Shown here piece by piece: positions 22,975-35,400 of a stretch of DNA of 64,000 nt (its first letter is position 1; each line of letters opens with the position of its first letter). The notes under the pieces are model-generated. The model worked only from the letters and a program-made list of their open reading frames with translations. It was not told where the DNA came from and ran no database searches. The stretch lies in contig NW_027150019.1 of the NCBI RefSeq assembly GCF_031143425.1, positions 62,001 to 126,000 of the forward strand, read 5' to 3'. The stretch comes from Pleurodeles waltl (lineage: Eukaryota; Chordata; Amphibia; Caudata; Salamandridae). The position numbers were made by a program, and so were the translations under genes.

Positions 22975-25356
22975 CCCAGGGACATTGCAGGCCCAGCGCT
23001 GACACTGTGAGGGTGCTTGTGTAACATTTTGAAGCACGTAAAGTGTTCTTTTTTTTTCCACTTCCATCCAGGGGGAAAACCTGGAATCTTACCCTACTTG
23101 GAGCTCCGTAGCCCTGCGTAGAAGGAGTGACTTTGCCCCCTTGGAGCCTAATGTGGAAAACAGCTGCCTGGAGCTTGCAAATGGGCCAGGGACATTGCAG
23201 GCCCAGTGCTGACGCTGTGAGGGTGCTTGTGTACCGTTTTGAAGCACGTAAAGTGTTCTTTTTTCTCCACATCCATCCAGGGGGAAAACCTGGAATCTTA
23301 CCCTACTTGGAGCTCCGTAGCCCTGGGTAGAAGGAGTGACTTTGCCCCCTTGGAGCCTAATGTCGAAAACAGCTGCCTGGAGGTTGCAAATGGGCCAGGG
23401 ACATTGCAGGCCCAGTGCTGACACTGTGAGGGTGCTTGTGTACAGTTTAAAAGCACGTAAAGTGTTCTTTTTTTTCCACTTCCATCCAGGGGGAAAACCT
23501 GGAATCTTACCCTACTTGGAGCTACGTAGCCCTGGGTAGAAGGAGTGACTTTGCCCCCTTGGAGCTGAAACACTCATAATGTGTAAAATAGCTGCCTGGA
23601 AGGTAGCAAATGGCCCAGGGACATTGCAGGCCCAGTGCTGACACTGTGAGGGTGCTTGTGTACAGTTTTGAAGCACGTAAAGTGTTCTTTTTTCTCCACT
23701 TCCATCCAGGGGGAAAACCTGGAATCTTACCCTACTTGGAGCTCCGTAGCCCTGGGTAGAAGGAGTGACTTTGCCCCCTTGGAGCTGAAACACTCATAAT
23801 GTGTAAAATAGCAGCCTGGAAGGTTGCAAATGGGCCAGGGACATTGCAGGCCCAGTGCTGACACTGTTTGGGTGCTTGTGTGCGGTTTTAAAGCACGTAA
23901 AGTGTTCTTTTTTTCCCCACTTCCATCCAGGGGGAAAACCTGGAATCTTACCCTACTTGGAGCTCCGTAGCCCTGGGTAGAAGGAGTGACTTTGCCCCCT
24001 TGGAGCTGAAACACTCATAATGTGTAAAATAGCTGCCTGGAAGGTTGCAAATGGCCCAGGGACATTGCAGGCCCAGTGCTGACACTGTGAGGGTGCTTGT
24101 GTACAGTTTTGAAGCACGTAAAGTGTTCTTTTTTCTCCACTTCCATCCAGGGGGAAAACCTGGAATCTTACCCTACTTGGAGCTCCGTAGCCCTGGGTAG
24201 AAGGAGTGACTTTGCCCCCTTGGAGCTGAAACACTCATAATGTGTAAAATAGAAGCCTGGAAGGTCGCAAATGGGCCAGGGACATTGCAGGCTCAGTGCT
24301 GGCACTGTGAGGGTGCTTGTGTGCGGTTTTAAAGCACGTAAAGTATTCTTTTTTTCCCACTTCCATCCAGGGGGAAAACCTGGAATCTTACCCTACTTGG
24401 AGCTCCGTAGCCCTGGGTAGAAGGAGTGACTTTGCCCCCTTGGAGCTGAAACACTCATAAGGTGTAAAATAGCAGCCTGGAAGGTTGCAAATGGGCCAGG
24501 GACATTGCAGGCCCAGTGCTGACACTGTGAGGGTGCTTGTGTACCGTTTTGAATCATGTAAAGTGTTCTTTTATTTTTCACTTCCATCCCGGGGTTAAAC
24601 CTGGAATCTTACCCTACTTGGAGCTCCGTAGCCCTGGGTAGAAGGAGTGACTTTGCCCCCTTGGAGCTGAAACACTCATAATGTGTAAAATAGCTGCCTG
24701 GAAGGTTACAAATGGGCCCAGGGACACTGCAGGCCCAGTGCTGACACTGTGAGGGTGCTTGTGTACCTCTTTGAAGCACGTAAAGTGTTCTTTTTTTCCC
24801 ACTTCCATCCAGGGGGAAAACCTGGAATCTTACCCGACTTGGAGCTCCGTAGCCCTGGGTAGAAGGAGTGACTTTACCCCCGTGGAGCTGAAACACTCAT
24901 AATGTGTAAAACGAGGTTAAAAAAGGGCCAGGGACATTGTAGGCCCAGCGCTGACACTGTGAGGGTGCTTGTGTACCTCTTTGAAGCACGTAAAGTGTTC
25001 TTTTTTTTCCACTTCCATCCAGGGGTAAAACCTGGAATCTTACCCTACTTGGAGCTCCGTAGCCCTGGGTAGAAGGAGTGACTTTGCCCCCTTGGAGCCT
25101 AATGTCGAAAACAGCTGCCTGGAGCTTGCAAATGGGCCAGGGACATTGCAGGCCCAGTGCTTGCACTGTGAGGGTGCTTGTGTGCGGTTTTAAAGCACGT
25201 AAAGTGTTCTTTTTTTTCCCACTTCCATCCAGGGGGAAAACCTGGAATCTTACCCTACTTGGAGCTCCGTAGCCCTGGGTAGAAGGAGTGACTTTGCCCC
25301 CTTGGAGCTGAAACACCCATAATGTGTAAAATAACAGCCTGGAAGGTTGCAAATGG
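22975..25356. repeat. 2,382-bp tandem higher-order unit, copy 2
   Basis: Second member of the tandem pair, in perfect monomer phase with the first. It ends where 'atggcccagg' of the unit is replaced by 'atgggccagg' at 25,357. Near identity of the two copies indicates a very recent event or a conversion. Confidence 0.9.
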
Positions 25357-26416
25357 GCCAGGGACATTGCAGGCTCACTGCTGGCACTGTGAGGGTGCTT
25401 GTGTACAGTTTAAAAGCACGTAAAGTGTTCTTTTTTGTCCACTTCCATCCAGGGGGAAAACCTGGAATCTTACCCTACTTGGAGCTCCGTAGCCCTGGGT
25501 AGAAGGAGTGACTTTGCCCCCTTGGAGCTGAAACACTCATAAGGTGTAAAATAGCAGCCTGGAAGGTTGCAAATGGGCCAGGGACATTGCAGGCCCAGTG
25601 CTGACACTGTGAGGGTGCTTGTGTACAGTTTAAAAGCACGTAAAGTGTTCTTTTTTTTCCACTTCCATCCAGGGGGAAAACCTGGAATCTTACCCTACTT
25701 GGAGCTCCGTAGCCCTGGGTAGAAGGAGTGACTTTGCCCCCATGGAGTTGAAACACTCATAAGGTGTAAAATAGCAGCCTGGAAGGTTGCAAATGGGCCA
25801 GGGACATTGCAGGCCCAGTGCTGACACTGTGAGGGTGCTTGTGTACAGTTTAAAAGCACGTAAAGTGTTCTTTTTTTTCCACTTCCATCCAGGGGGAAAA
25901 CCTGGAATCTTACCCTACTTGGAGCTCCGTAGCCCTGGGTAGAAGGAGTGACTTTTCCCCCTTGGAGCCTAATGTCGAAAACAGCTGCCTGGAGCTTGCA
26001 AATTTGCCAGGGACATTGCAGGCCCAGTGGTGACACTGTGAGGGTGCTTGTGTACCGTTTTGAAGCACGTAAAATGTTCTTTTTTCTCCACTTCCATCCA
26101 GGGGGAAAACCTGGAATCTTACCCTACTTGGAGCTCCGCAGCCCTGGGTAGAAGGAGTGACTTTGCCCCCTTGGAGCTGAAACACTCATAATGTGTAAAA
26201 TAGCTGCCTGGAAGGTTGCAAATGGCCCAGGGACATTGCAGGCCCAGTGCTGACACTGTGAGGGTGCTTGTGTACCGTTTTGAAGCACGTAAAGTGTTCT
26301 TTTTTTTCCACTTCCATCCAGGGGGAAAACCTGGAATCTTACCCTACTTGGAGCTCCGTAGCCCTGGGTAGAAGGAGTGACTTTGCCCCCTTGGAGCCTA
26401 ATGTCGAAAACAGCTG
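25357..26416. repeat. Satellite stretch without a close long copy in the window
   Basis: About five monomers of ordinary A and B type between the 2,382-bp tandem pair and the second large block. Parts resemble 2,510-2,850 ('gcccccatggagttg' near 25,737) but I found no long colinear match. Private changes include 'gcaaatttgcc' near 25,999 and 'cagtggtgacac' near 26,027. Because the window starts at the first base of the large block, this stretch may match sequence just left of the window. Confidence 0.7.
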
Positions 26417-29400
26417 CCTGGAGGTTGCAAATGGGCCAGGGACATTGCAGGCCCAGTGCTGGCACTGTGAGGGTGCTTGTCTGCGGTTTTAAAGCACGTA
26501 AAGTGTTCTTTTTTTTCCACTTCCATCCAGGGGGAAAACCGGGAATCTTACACTACTTGGAGCTCCGTAGCCCTGGGTAGAAGGAGTGACTTTGCCCCCT
26601 TGGAGCTGAAACACCCATAATGTGTAAAATAGCTGCCTGGAAGGTTGCAAATGGCCCAGGGACATTGCAGGCCCAGTGCTGACACTGTGAGGGTGCTTGT
26701 GTACCGTTTTGAACCACGAAAAATGATCTTTTTTTCCACTTCCATCAAGGGGGGAAACCTGGAATCTTACCCTACTTGGAGCTCCGTAGCCCTGGGTAGA
26801 AGGAGTGACTTTGCCCCCTTGGAGCCTAATGTCGAAAACAGCTGCCTGGAGGTTGCAAATGGGCCAGGGACATTGCAGGCCCAGTGCTTGCACTGTGAGG
26901 GTGCTTGTGTGCGGTTTTAAAGCACGTAAAGTGTTCTTTTTTTCCCCCCACTTCCATCCAGGGGGGAAACCTGGAATCTTACACTACTTGGAGCTCCGTA
27001 GCCCTGGGTAGAAGGAGTGACTTTGCCCCCTTGGAGCTGAAACACTCATAATGTGTAAAATAGCAGCCTGGAAGGTTGCAAATGGGCCAGGGACATTGCA
27101 GGCTCAGTGCTGGCACTGTGAGGGTGCTTGTGTGCGGTTTTAAAGCACGTAAAGTGTTCTTTTTTTTCCCACTTCCATCCAGGGGGAAAACCTGGAATCT
27201 TACCCTACTTGGAGCTCCGTAGCCCTGCGTAGAAGGAGTGACTTTGCCCCCTTGGAGCCTAATGTCGAAAACAGCTGCCTGGAGGTTGCAAATGGGCCAG
27301 GGACATTGCAGGCCCAGTGCTGAAGCTGTGAGGGTGCTTGTGTACCGTTTTGAAGCACGTAAAGTGTTCTTTTTTCTCCACGTCCATCCAGGGGGAAAAC
27401 CTGGAATCTTACCCTACTTGGAGCTCCGTAGCCCTGGGTAGAAGGAGTGACTTTGCCCCCTTGGAGCCTAATGTCGAAAACAGCTGCCTGGAGGTTGCAA
27501 ATGGGCCAGGGACATTGCAGGCCCAGTGCTGACGCTGTGAGGGTGCTTGTGTACCGTTTTGAAGCACGTAAAGTGTTCTTTTTTCTCCACTTCCATCCAG
27601 GGGGAAAACCTGGAATCTTACCCTACTTGGAGCTCCGTAGCCCTGGGTAGAAGGAGTGACTTTGCCCCCTTGGAGCCTAATGTCGAAAACAGCTGCCTGG
27701 AGTTTGCAAATGGGCCAGGGACATTGCAGGCCCAGTGCTGACGCTGTGAGGGTGCTTGTGTACCGTTTTGAAGCACGTAAAGTGTTCTTTTTTTCCAACT
27801 TCCATCCAGGGGGAAATCCTGGAATCTTACCCTACTTGGAGCTCCGTAGCCCTGGGTAGAAGGAGTGACTTTGCCCCCTTGGAGCTGAAACACCCATAAT
27901 GTGTAAAATAGCTGCCTGGAAGGTTGCAAATGGCCCAGGGACATTGCAGGCCCAGCGCTGACACTGTGAGGGTGCTTGTGTAACATTTTGAAGCACGTAA
28001 AGTGTTCTTTTTTTTTCCACTTCCATCCAGGGGTAAAACCTGGAATCTTACCCTACTTGGAGCTCCGTAGCCCTGGGTAGAAGGAGTGACTTTTCCCCCT
28101 TGGAGCCTAATGTCGAAAACAGCTGCCTGGAGGTTGCAAATGGGCCAGGGACATTGCAGGCCCAGTGCTGACGCTGTGAGGGTGCTCGTGTACCGTTTTG
28201 AAGCACGTAAAGTGTTCTTTTTTCTCCACTTCCATCCAGGGGGAAAACCTGGAATCTTACCCTACTTGGAGCTCCGTAGCCCTGGGTAGAAGGAGTGACT
28301 TTGCCCCCTTGGAGCTGAAACACCCATAATGTGTAAAATAGCTGCCTGGAAGGTAGCAAATGGCCCAGGGACATTGCAGGCCCAGTGCTGACACTGTGAG
28401 GGTGCTTGTGTACAGTTTTGAAGCACGTAAAGTGTTCTTTTTTCTCCACTTCCATCCAGGGGGGAAACCTGGAATCTTACCCTACTTGGAGCTCCGTAGC
28501 CCTGGGTAGAAGGAGTGACTTTGCCCCCTTGGAGCTGAAACACTCATAATGTGTAAAATAGCAGCCTGGAAGGTTGCAAATGGGCCAGGGACATTGCAGG
28601 CTCACTGCTGGCACTGTGAGGGTGCTTGTGTGCGGTTTTAATGCACGTAAAGTGTTCTTTTTTTCCCCACTTCCATCCAGGGGGAAAACCTGGAATCTTA
28701 CCCTACTTGGAGCTCCGTAGCCCTGGGTAGAAGGAGTGACTTTGCCCCCTTGGAGCTGAAACACCCATAATGTGTAAAATAGCTGCCTGGAAGGTTGCAA
28801 ATGGGCCAGGGACATTGCAGGCCCAGTGCTGACACTGTGAGGGTGCTTGTGTACGGTTTTGAAGCACGTAAAATGTTCTTTTTTTTTCCCCACTTCCATC
28901 CAGGGGGAAAACCTTGAATCTTACCCTACTTGGAGCTCCGTAGCCCTGGGTAGAAGGAGTGACTTTGCCCCCATGGAGTTGAAACACTCATAAGGTGTAA
29001 AATAGCAGCCTGGAAGGTTGCAAATGGGCCAGGGACATTGCAGGCCCAGTGCTGACACTGTGAGGGTGCTTGTGTACAGTTTAAAAGCACGTAAAGTGTT
29101 CTTTTTTTTCCACTTCCATCCAGGGGGAAAACCTGGAATCTTACCCTACTTGGAGCTCCGTAGCCCTGGGTAGAAGGAGTGACTTTGCCCCCTTGGAGCC
29201 TAATGTCGAAAACAGCTGCCTGGAGGTTGCAAATGGGCCAGGGACATTGCAGGCCCAGTGCTGGCACTGTGAGGGTGCTTGTGTACGGTTTTGAAGCACG
29301 TAAAATGTTCTTTTTTTTTCCCCACTTCCATCCAGGGGGAAAACCTTGAATCTTACCCTACTTGGAGCTCCGCAGCCCTGGGTAGAAGGAGTGACTTTGC

Positions 29401-32400
29401 CCCCTTGGAGCCTAATGTCGAAAACAGCTGCCTGGAGCTTGCAAATGGGCCAGGGACATTGCAGGCCCAGTGCTGACGCTGTGAGGGTGCTTGTGTACCG
29501 TTTTGAAGCACGTAAAGTGTTCTTTTTTCTCCACTTCCATCCAGGGGGAAAACCTGGAATCTTACCCTACTTGGAGCTCCGTAGCCCTGGGTAGAAGGAG
29601 TGACTTTGCCCCCTTGGAGCCTAATGTCGAAAACAGCTGCCTGGAGGTTGCAAATGGGCCAGGGACATTGCAGGCCCAGTGCTGACACTGTGAGGGTGCT
29701 TGTGTACAGTTTAAAAGCACGTAAAGTGTTCTTTTTTTTCCACTTCCATCCAGGGGGAAAACCTGGAATCTTACCCTACTTGGAGCTACGTAGCCCTGGG
29801 TAGAAGGAGTGACTTTGCCCCCTTGGAGCTGAAACACTCATAATGTGTAAAATAGCTGCCTGGAAGGTAGCAAATGGCCCAGGGACATTGCAGGCCCAGT
29901 GCTGACACTGTGAGGGTGCTTGTGTACAGTTTTGAAGCACGTAAAGTGTTCTTTTTTCTCCACTTCCATCCAGGGGGAAAACCTGGAATCTTACCCTACT
30001 TGGAGCTCCGTAGCCCTGGGTAGAAGGAGTGACTTTGCCCCCTTGGAGCCTAATGTCGAAAACAGCTGCCTGGAGGTTGCAAATGGGCCAGGGACATTGC
30101 AGGCCCAGTGCTGACACTGTGAGGGTGCTTGTGTACCTCTTTGAAGCACGTAAAGTGTTCTTTTTTTTCCACTTCCATCCAGGGGGAAAACCTGGAATCT
30201 TACCCCACTTGGAGCTCCGTAGCCCTGGGTAGAAGGAGTGACTTTTCCCCCTTGGAGCCTAATGTCGAAAACAGCTGCCTGGAGCTTGCAAATGGGCCAG
30301 GGACATTGCAGGCCCAGTGCTGACACTTTGAGGGTGCCTGTGTACCGTTTTGAACCACGAAAAATGATCTTTTTCTCCACTTCCATCCAGGGGGAAAACC
30401 TGGAATCTTACCCTACTTGGAGCTCCGTAGCCCTGGGTAGAAGGAGTGACTTTGCCCCCTTGGAGCTGAAACACTCATAATGTGTAAAATAGCAGCCTGG
30501 AAGGTTGCAAATGGGCCAGGGACATTGCAGGCTCAGTGCTGGCACTGTGAGGGTGCTTGTGTGCGGTTTTAAAGCACGTAAAGTGTTCTTTTTTTTCCCA
30601 CTTCCATCCAGGGGGGAAAACCTGGAATCTTACCCTACTTGGAGCTCCGTAGCCCTGGGTAGAAGGAGTGACTTTGCCCCCTTGAAGCTGAAACACCCAT
30701 AATGTGTAAAATAGCTGCCTGGAAGGTTGCAAATGGGCCAGGGACATTGCAGGCCCAGTGCTGACACTGTTTGGGTGCTTGTGTGCGGTTTTAAAGCACG
30801 TAAAGTGTTCTTTTTTCCCCACTTCCATCCAGGGGGAAAACCTGGAATCTTACCCTACTTGGAGCTCCGTAGCCCTGGGTAGAAGGAGTGACTTTGCCCC
30901 CTTGGAGCTGAAACACTCATAATGTGTAAAATAGCTGCCTGGAAGGTTGCAAATGGCCCAGGGACATTGCAGGCCCAGTGCTGACACTGTGAGGGTGCTT
31001 GTGTACAGTTTTGAAGCACGTAAAGTGTTCTTTTTTCTCCACTTCCATCCAGGGGGAAAACCTGGAATCTTACCCTACTTGGAGCTCCGTAGCCCTGGGT
31101 AGAAGGAGTGACTTTGCCCCCTTGGAGCCTAATGTCGAAAACAGCTGCCTGGAGCTTGCAAATGGGCCAGGGACATTGCAGGCCCAGTGCTGACACTGTG
31201 AGGGTGCTTGTGTACAGTTTAAAAGCACGTAAAGTGTTCTTTTTTCTCCACTTCCATCCAGGGGGAAAACCTGGAATCTTACCCTACTTGGAGCTCCGTA
31301 GCCCTGGGTAGAAGGAGTGACTTTGCCCCCTTGGAGCTGAAACACTCATAATGTGTAAAATAGCTGCCTGGAAGGTTGCAAATGGCCCAGGGACATTGCA
31401 GGCCCAGTGCTGACACTGTGAGGGTGCTTGTGTACAGTTTTGAAGCACGTAAAGTGTTCTTTTTTCTCCACTTCCATCCAGGGGGAAAACCTGGAATCTT
31501 ACCCTACTTGGAGCTCCGTAGCCCTGGGTAGAAGGAGTGACTTTGCCCCCTTGGAGCCTAATGTCGAAAACAGCTGCCTGGAGGTTGCAAATGGGCCAGG
31601 GACATTGCAGGCTCAGTGCTGGCACTGTGAGGGTGCTTGTGTGCGGTTTTAAAGCACGTAAAGTGTTCTTTTTTTCCCACTTCCATCCAGGGGGAAAACC
31701 TGGAATCTTACCCTACTTGGAGCTCCGTAGCCCTGGGTAGAAGGAGTGACTTTGCCCCCTTGGAGCTGAAACACCCATAATGTGTAAAATAGCAGCCTGG
31801 AAGGTTGCAAATGGCTCAGGGACATTGCAGGCCCAGTGCTGACACTGTGAGGGTGCTTGTGTACAGTTTTGAAGCACGTAAAGTGTTCTTTTTTCTCCAC
31901 TTCCATCCAGGGGGAAAACCTGGAATCTTACCCTACTTGGAGCTCCGTAGCCCTGGGTAGAAGGAGTGACTTTGCCCCCTTGGAGCTGAAACACCCATAA
32001 TGTGTAAAATAGCTGCCTGGAAGGTTGCAAATGGCCCAGGGACATTGCAGGCCCAGCGCTGACACTGTGAGGGTGCTTGTGTAACATTTTGAAGCACGTA
32101 AAGTGTTCTTTTTTTTTTCCACTTCCATCCAGGGGTAAAACCTGGAATCTTACCCTACTTGGAGCTCCGTAGCCCTGGGTAGAAGGAGTGACTTTTCCCC
32201 CTTGGAGCCTAATGTCGAAAACAGCTGCCTGGAGGTTGCAAATGGGCCAGGGACATTGCAGGCCCAGTGCTGACACTGTGAGGGTGCTTGTGTGCGGTTT
32301 TAAAGCACGTAAAGTGTTCTTTTTTTTTTCCACTTCCATTCAAGGGGAAAACCTGGAATCTAACCCTACTTGGAGCTCCGTAGCCCTGGGTAGAAGGAGT

Positions 32401-35400
32401 GACTTTGCCCCCTTGGAGCTGAAACACCCATAATGTGTAAAATAGCAGCCTGGAAGGTTGCAAATGGGCCAGGGACATTGCAGGCTCACTGCTGGCACTG
32501 TGAGGGTGCTTGTGTACAGTTTAAAAGCACGTAAAGTTTTCTTTTTTTCCAACTTCCATCCAGGGGGAAATCCTGGAATCTTACCCTACTTGGAGCTCCG
32601 TAGCCCTGGGTAGAAGGAGTGACTTTGCCCCCTTGGAGCTGAAACACCCATAATGTGTAAAATAGCTGCCTGGAAGGTTGCAAATGGCCCAGGGACATTG
32701 CAGGCCCAGCGCTGACACTGTGAGGGTGCTTGTGTAACATTTTGAAGCACGTAAAGTGTTCTTTTTTTTTCCACTTCCATCCAGGGGGAAAACCTGGAAT
32801 CTTACCCTACTTGGAGCTCCGTAGCCCTGCGTAGAAGGAGTGACTTTGCCCCCTTGGAGCCTAATGTGGAAAACAGCTGCCTGGAGCTTGCAAATGGGCC
32901 AGGGACATTGCAGGCCCAGTGCTGACGCTGTGAGGGTGCTTGTGTACCGTTTTGAAGCACGTAAAGTGTTCTTTTTTCTCCACATCCATCCAGGGGGAAA
33001 ACCTGGAATCTTACCCTACTTGGAGCTCCGTAGCCCTGGGTAGAAGGAGTGACTTTGCCCCCTTGGAGCCTAATGTCGAAAACAGCTGCCTGGAGGTTGC
33101 AAATGGGCCAGGGACATTGCAGGCCCAGTGCTGACACTGTGAGGGTGCTTGTGTACAGTTTAAAAGCACGTAAAGTGTTCTTTTTTTTCCACTTCCATCC
33201 AGGGGGAAAACCTGGAATCTTACCCTACTTGGAGCTACGTAGCCCTGGGTAGAAGGAGTGACTTTGCCCCCTTGGAGCTGAAACACTCATAATGTGTAAA
33301 ATAGCTGCCTGGAAGGTAGCAAATGGCCCAGGGACATTGCAGGCCCAGTGCTGACACTGTGAGGGTGCTTGTGTACAGTTTTGAAGCACGTAAAGTGTTC
33401 TTTTTTCTCCACTTCCATCCAGGGGGAAAACCTGGAATCTTACCCTACTTGGAGCTCCGTAGCCCTGGGTAGAAGGAGTGACTTTGCCCCCTTGGAGCTG
33501 AAACACTCATAATGTGTAAAATAGCAGCCTGGAAGGTTGCAAATGGGCCAGGGACATTGCAGGCCCAGTGCTGACACTGTTTGGGTGCTTGTGTGCGGTT
33601 TTAAAGCACGTAAAGTGTTCTTTTTTTCCCCACTTCCATCCAGGGGGAAAACCTGGAATCTTACCCTACTTGGAGCTCCGTAGCCCTGGGTAGAAGGAGT
33701 GACTTTGCCCCCTTGGAGCTGAAACACTCATAATGTGTAAAATAGCTGCCTGGAAGGTTGCAAATGGCCCAGGGACATTGCAGGCCCAGTGCTGACACTG
33801 TGAGGGTGCTTGTGTACAGTTTTGAAGCACGTAAAGTGTTCTTTTTTCTCCACTTCCATCCAGGGGGAAAACCTGGAATCTTACCCTACTTGGAGCTCCG
33901 TAGCCCTGGGTAGAAGGAGTGACTTTGCCCCCTTGGAGCTGAAACACTCATAATGTGTAAAATAGAAGCCTGGAAGGTCGCAAATGGGCCAGGGACATTG
34001 CAGGCTCAGTGCTGGCACTGTGAGGGTGCTTGTGTGCGGTTTTAAAGCACGTAAAGTATTCTTTTTTTTCCCACTTCCATCCAGGGGGAAAACCTGGAAT
34101 CTTACCCTACTTGGAGCTCCGTAGCCCTGCGTAGAAGGAGTGACTTTGCCCCCTTGGAGCCTAATGTCGAAAACAGCTGCCTGGAGGTTGCAAATGGGCC
34201 AGGGACATTGCAGGCCCAGTGCTGAAGCTGTGAGGGTGCTTGTGTACCGTTTTGAAGCACGTAAAGTGTTCTTTTTTCTCCACGTCCATCCAGGGGGAAA
34301 ACCTGGAATCTTACCCTACTTGGAGCTCCGTAGCCCTGGGTAGAAGGAGTGACTTTGCCCCCTTGGAGCCTAATGTCGAAAACAGCTGCCTGGAGGTTGC
34401 AAATGGGCCAGGGACATTGCAGGCCCAGTGCTGACGCTGTGAGGGTGCTTGTGTACCGTTTTGAAGCACGTAAAGTGTTCTTTTTTCTCCACGTCCATCC
34501 AGGGGGAAAACCTGGAATCTTACCCTACTTGGAGCTCCGTAGCCCTGGGTAGAAGGAGTGACTTTGCCCCCTTGGAGCCTAATGTCGAAAACAGCTGCCT
34601 GGAGGTTGCAAATGGGCCAGGGACATTGCAGGCCCAGTGCTGACGCTGTGAGGGTGCTTGTGTACCGTTTTGAAGCACGTAAAGTGTTCTTTTTTCTCCA
34701 CTTCCATCCAGGGGGAAAACCTGGAATCTTACCCTACTTGGAGCTCCGTAGCCCTGGGTAGAAGGAGTGACTTTGCCCCCTTGGAGCCTAATGTCGAAAA
34801 CAGCTGCCTGGAGTTTGCAAATGGGCCAGGGACATTGCAGGCCCAGTGCTGACGCTGTGAGGGTGCTTGTGTACCGTTTTGAAGCACGTAAAGTGTTCTT
34901 TTTTTCCAACTTCCATCCAGGGGGAAATCCTGGAATCTTACCCTACTTGGAGCTCCGTAGCCCTGGGTAGAAGGAGTGACTTTGCCCCCTTGGAGCTGAA
35001 ACACCCATAATGTGTAAAATAGCTGCCTGGAAGGTTGCAAATGGCCCAGGGACATTGCAGGCCCAGCGCTGACACTGTGAGGGTGCTTGTGTAACATTTT
35101 GAAGCACGTAAAGTGTTCTTTTTTTTTCCACTTCCATCCAGGGGTAAAACCTGGAATCTTACCCTACTTGGAGCTCCGTAGCCCTGGGTAGAAGGAGTGA
35201 CTTTTCCCCCTTGGAGCCTAATGTCGAAAACAGCTGCCTGGAGGTTGCAAATGGGCCAGGGACATTGCAGGCCCAGTGCTGACGCTGTGAGGGTGCTCGT
35301 GTACCGTTTTGAAGCACGTAAAGTGTTCTTTTTTCTCCACTTCCATCCAGGGGGAAAACCTGGAATCTTACCCTACTTGGAGCTCCGTAGCCCTGGGTAG

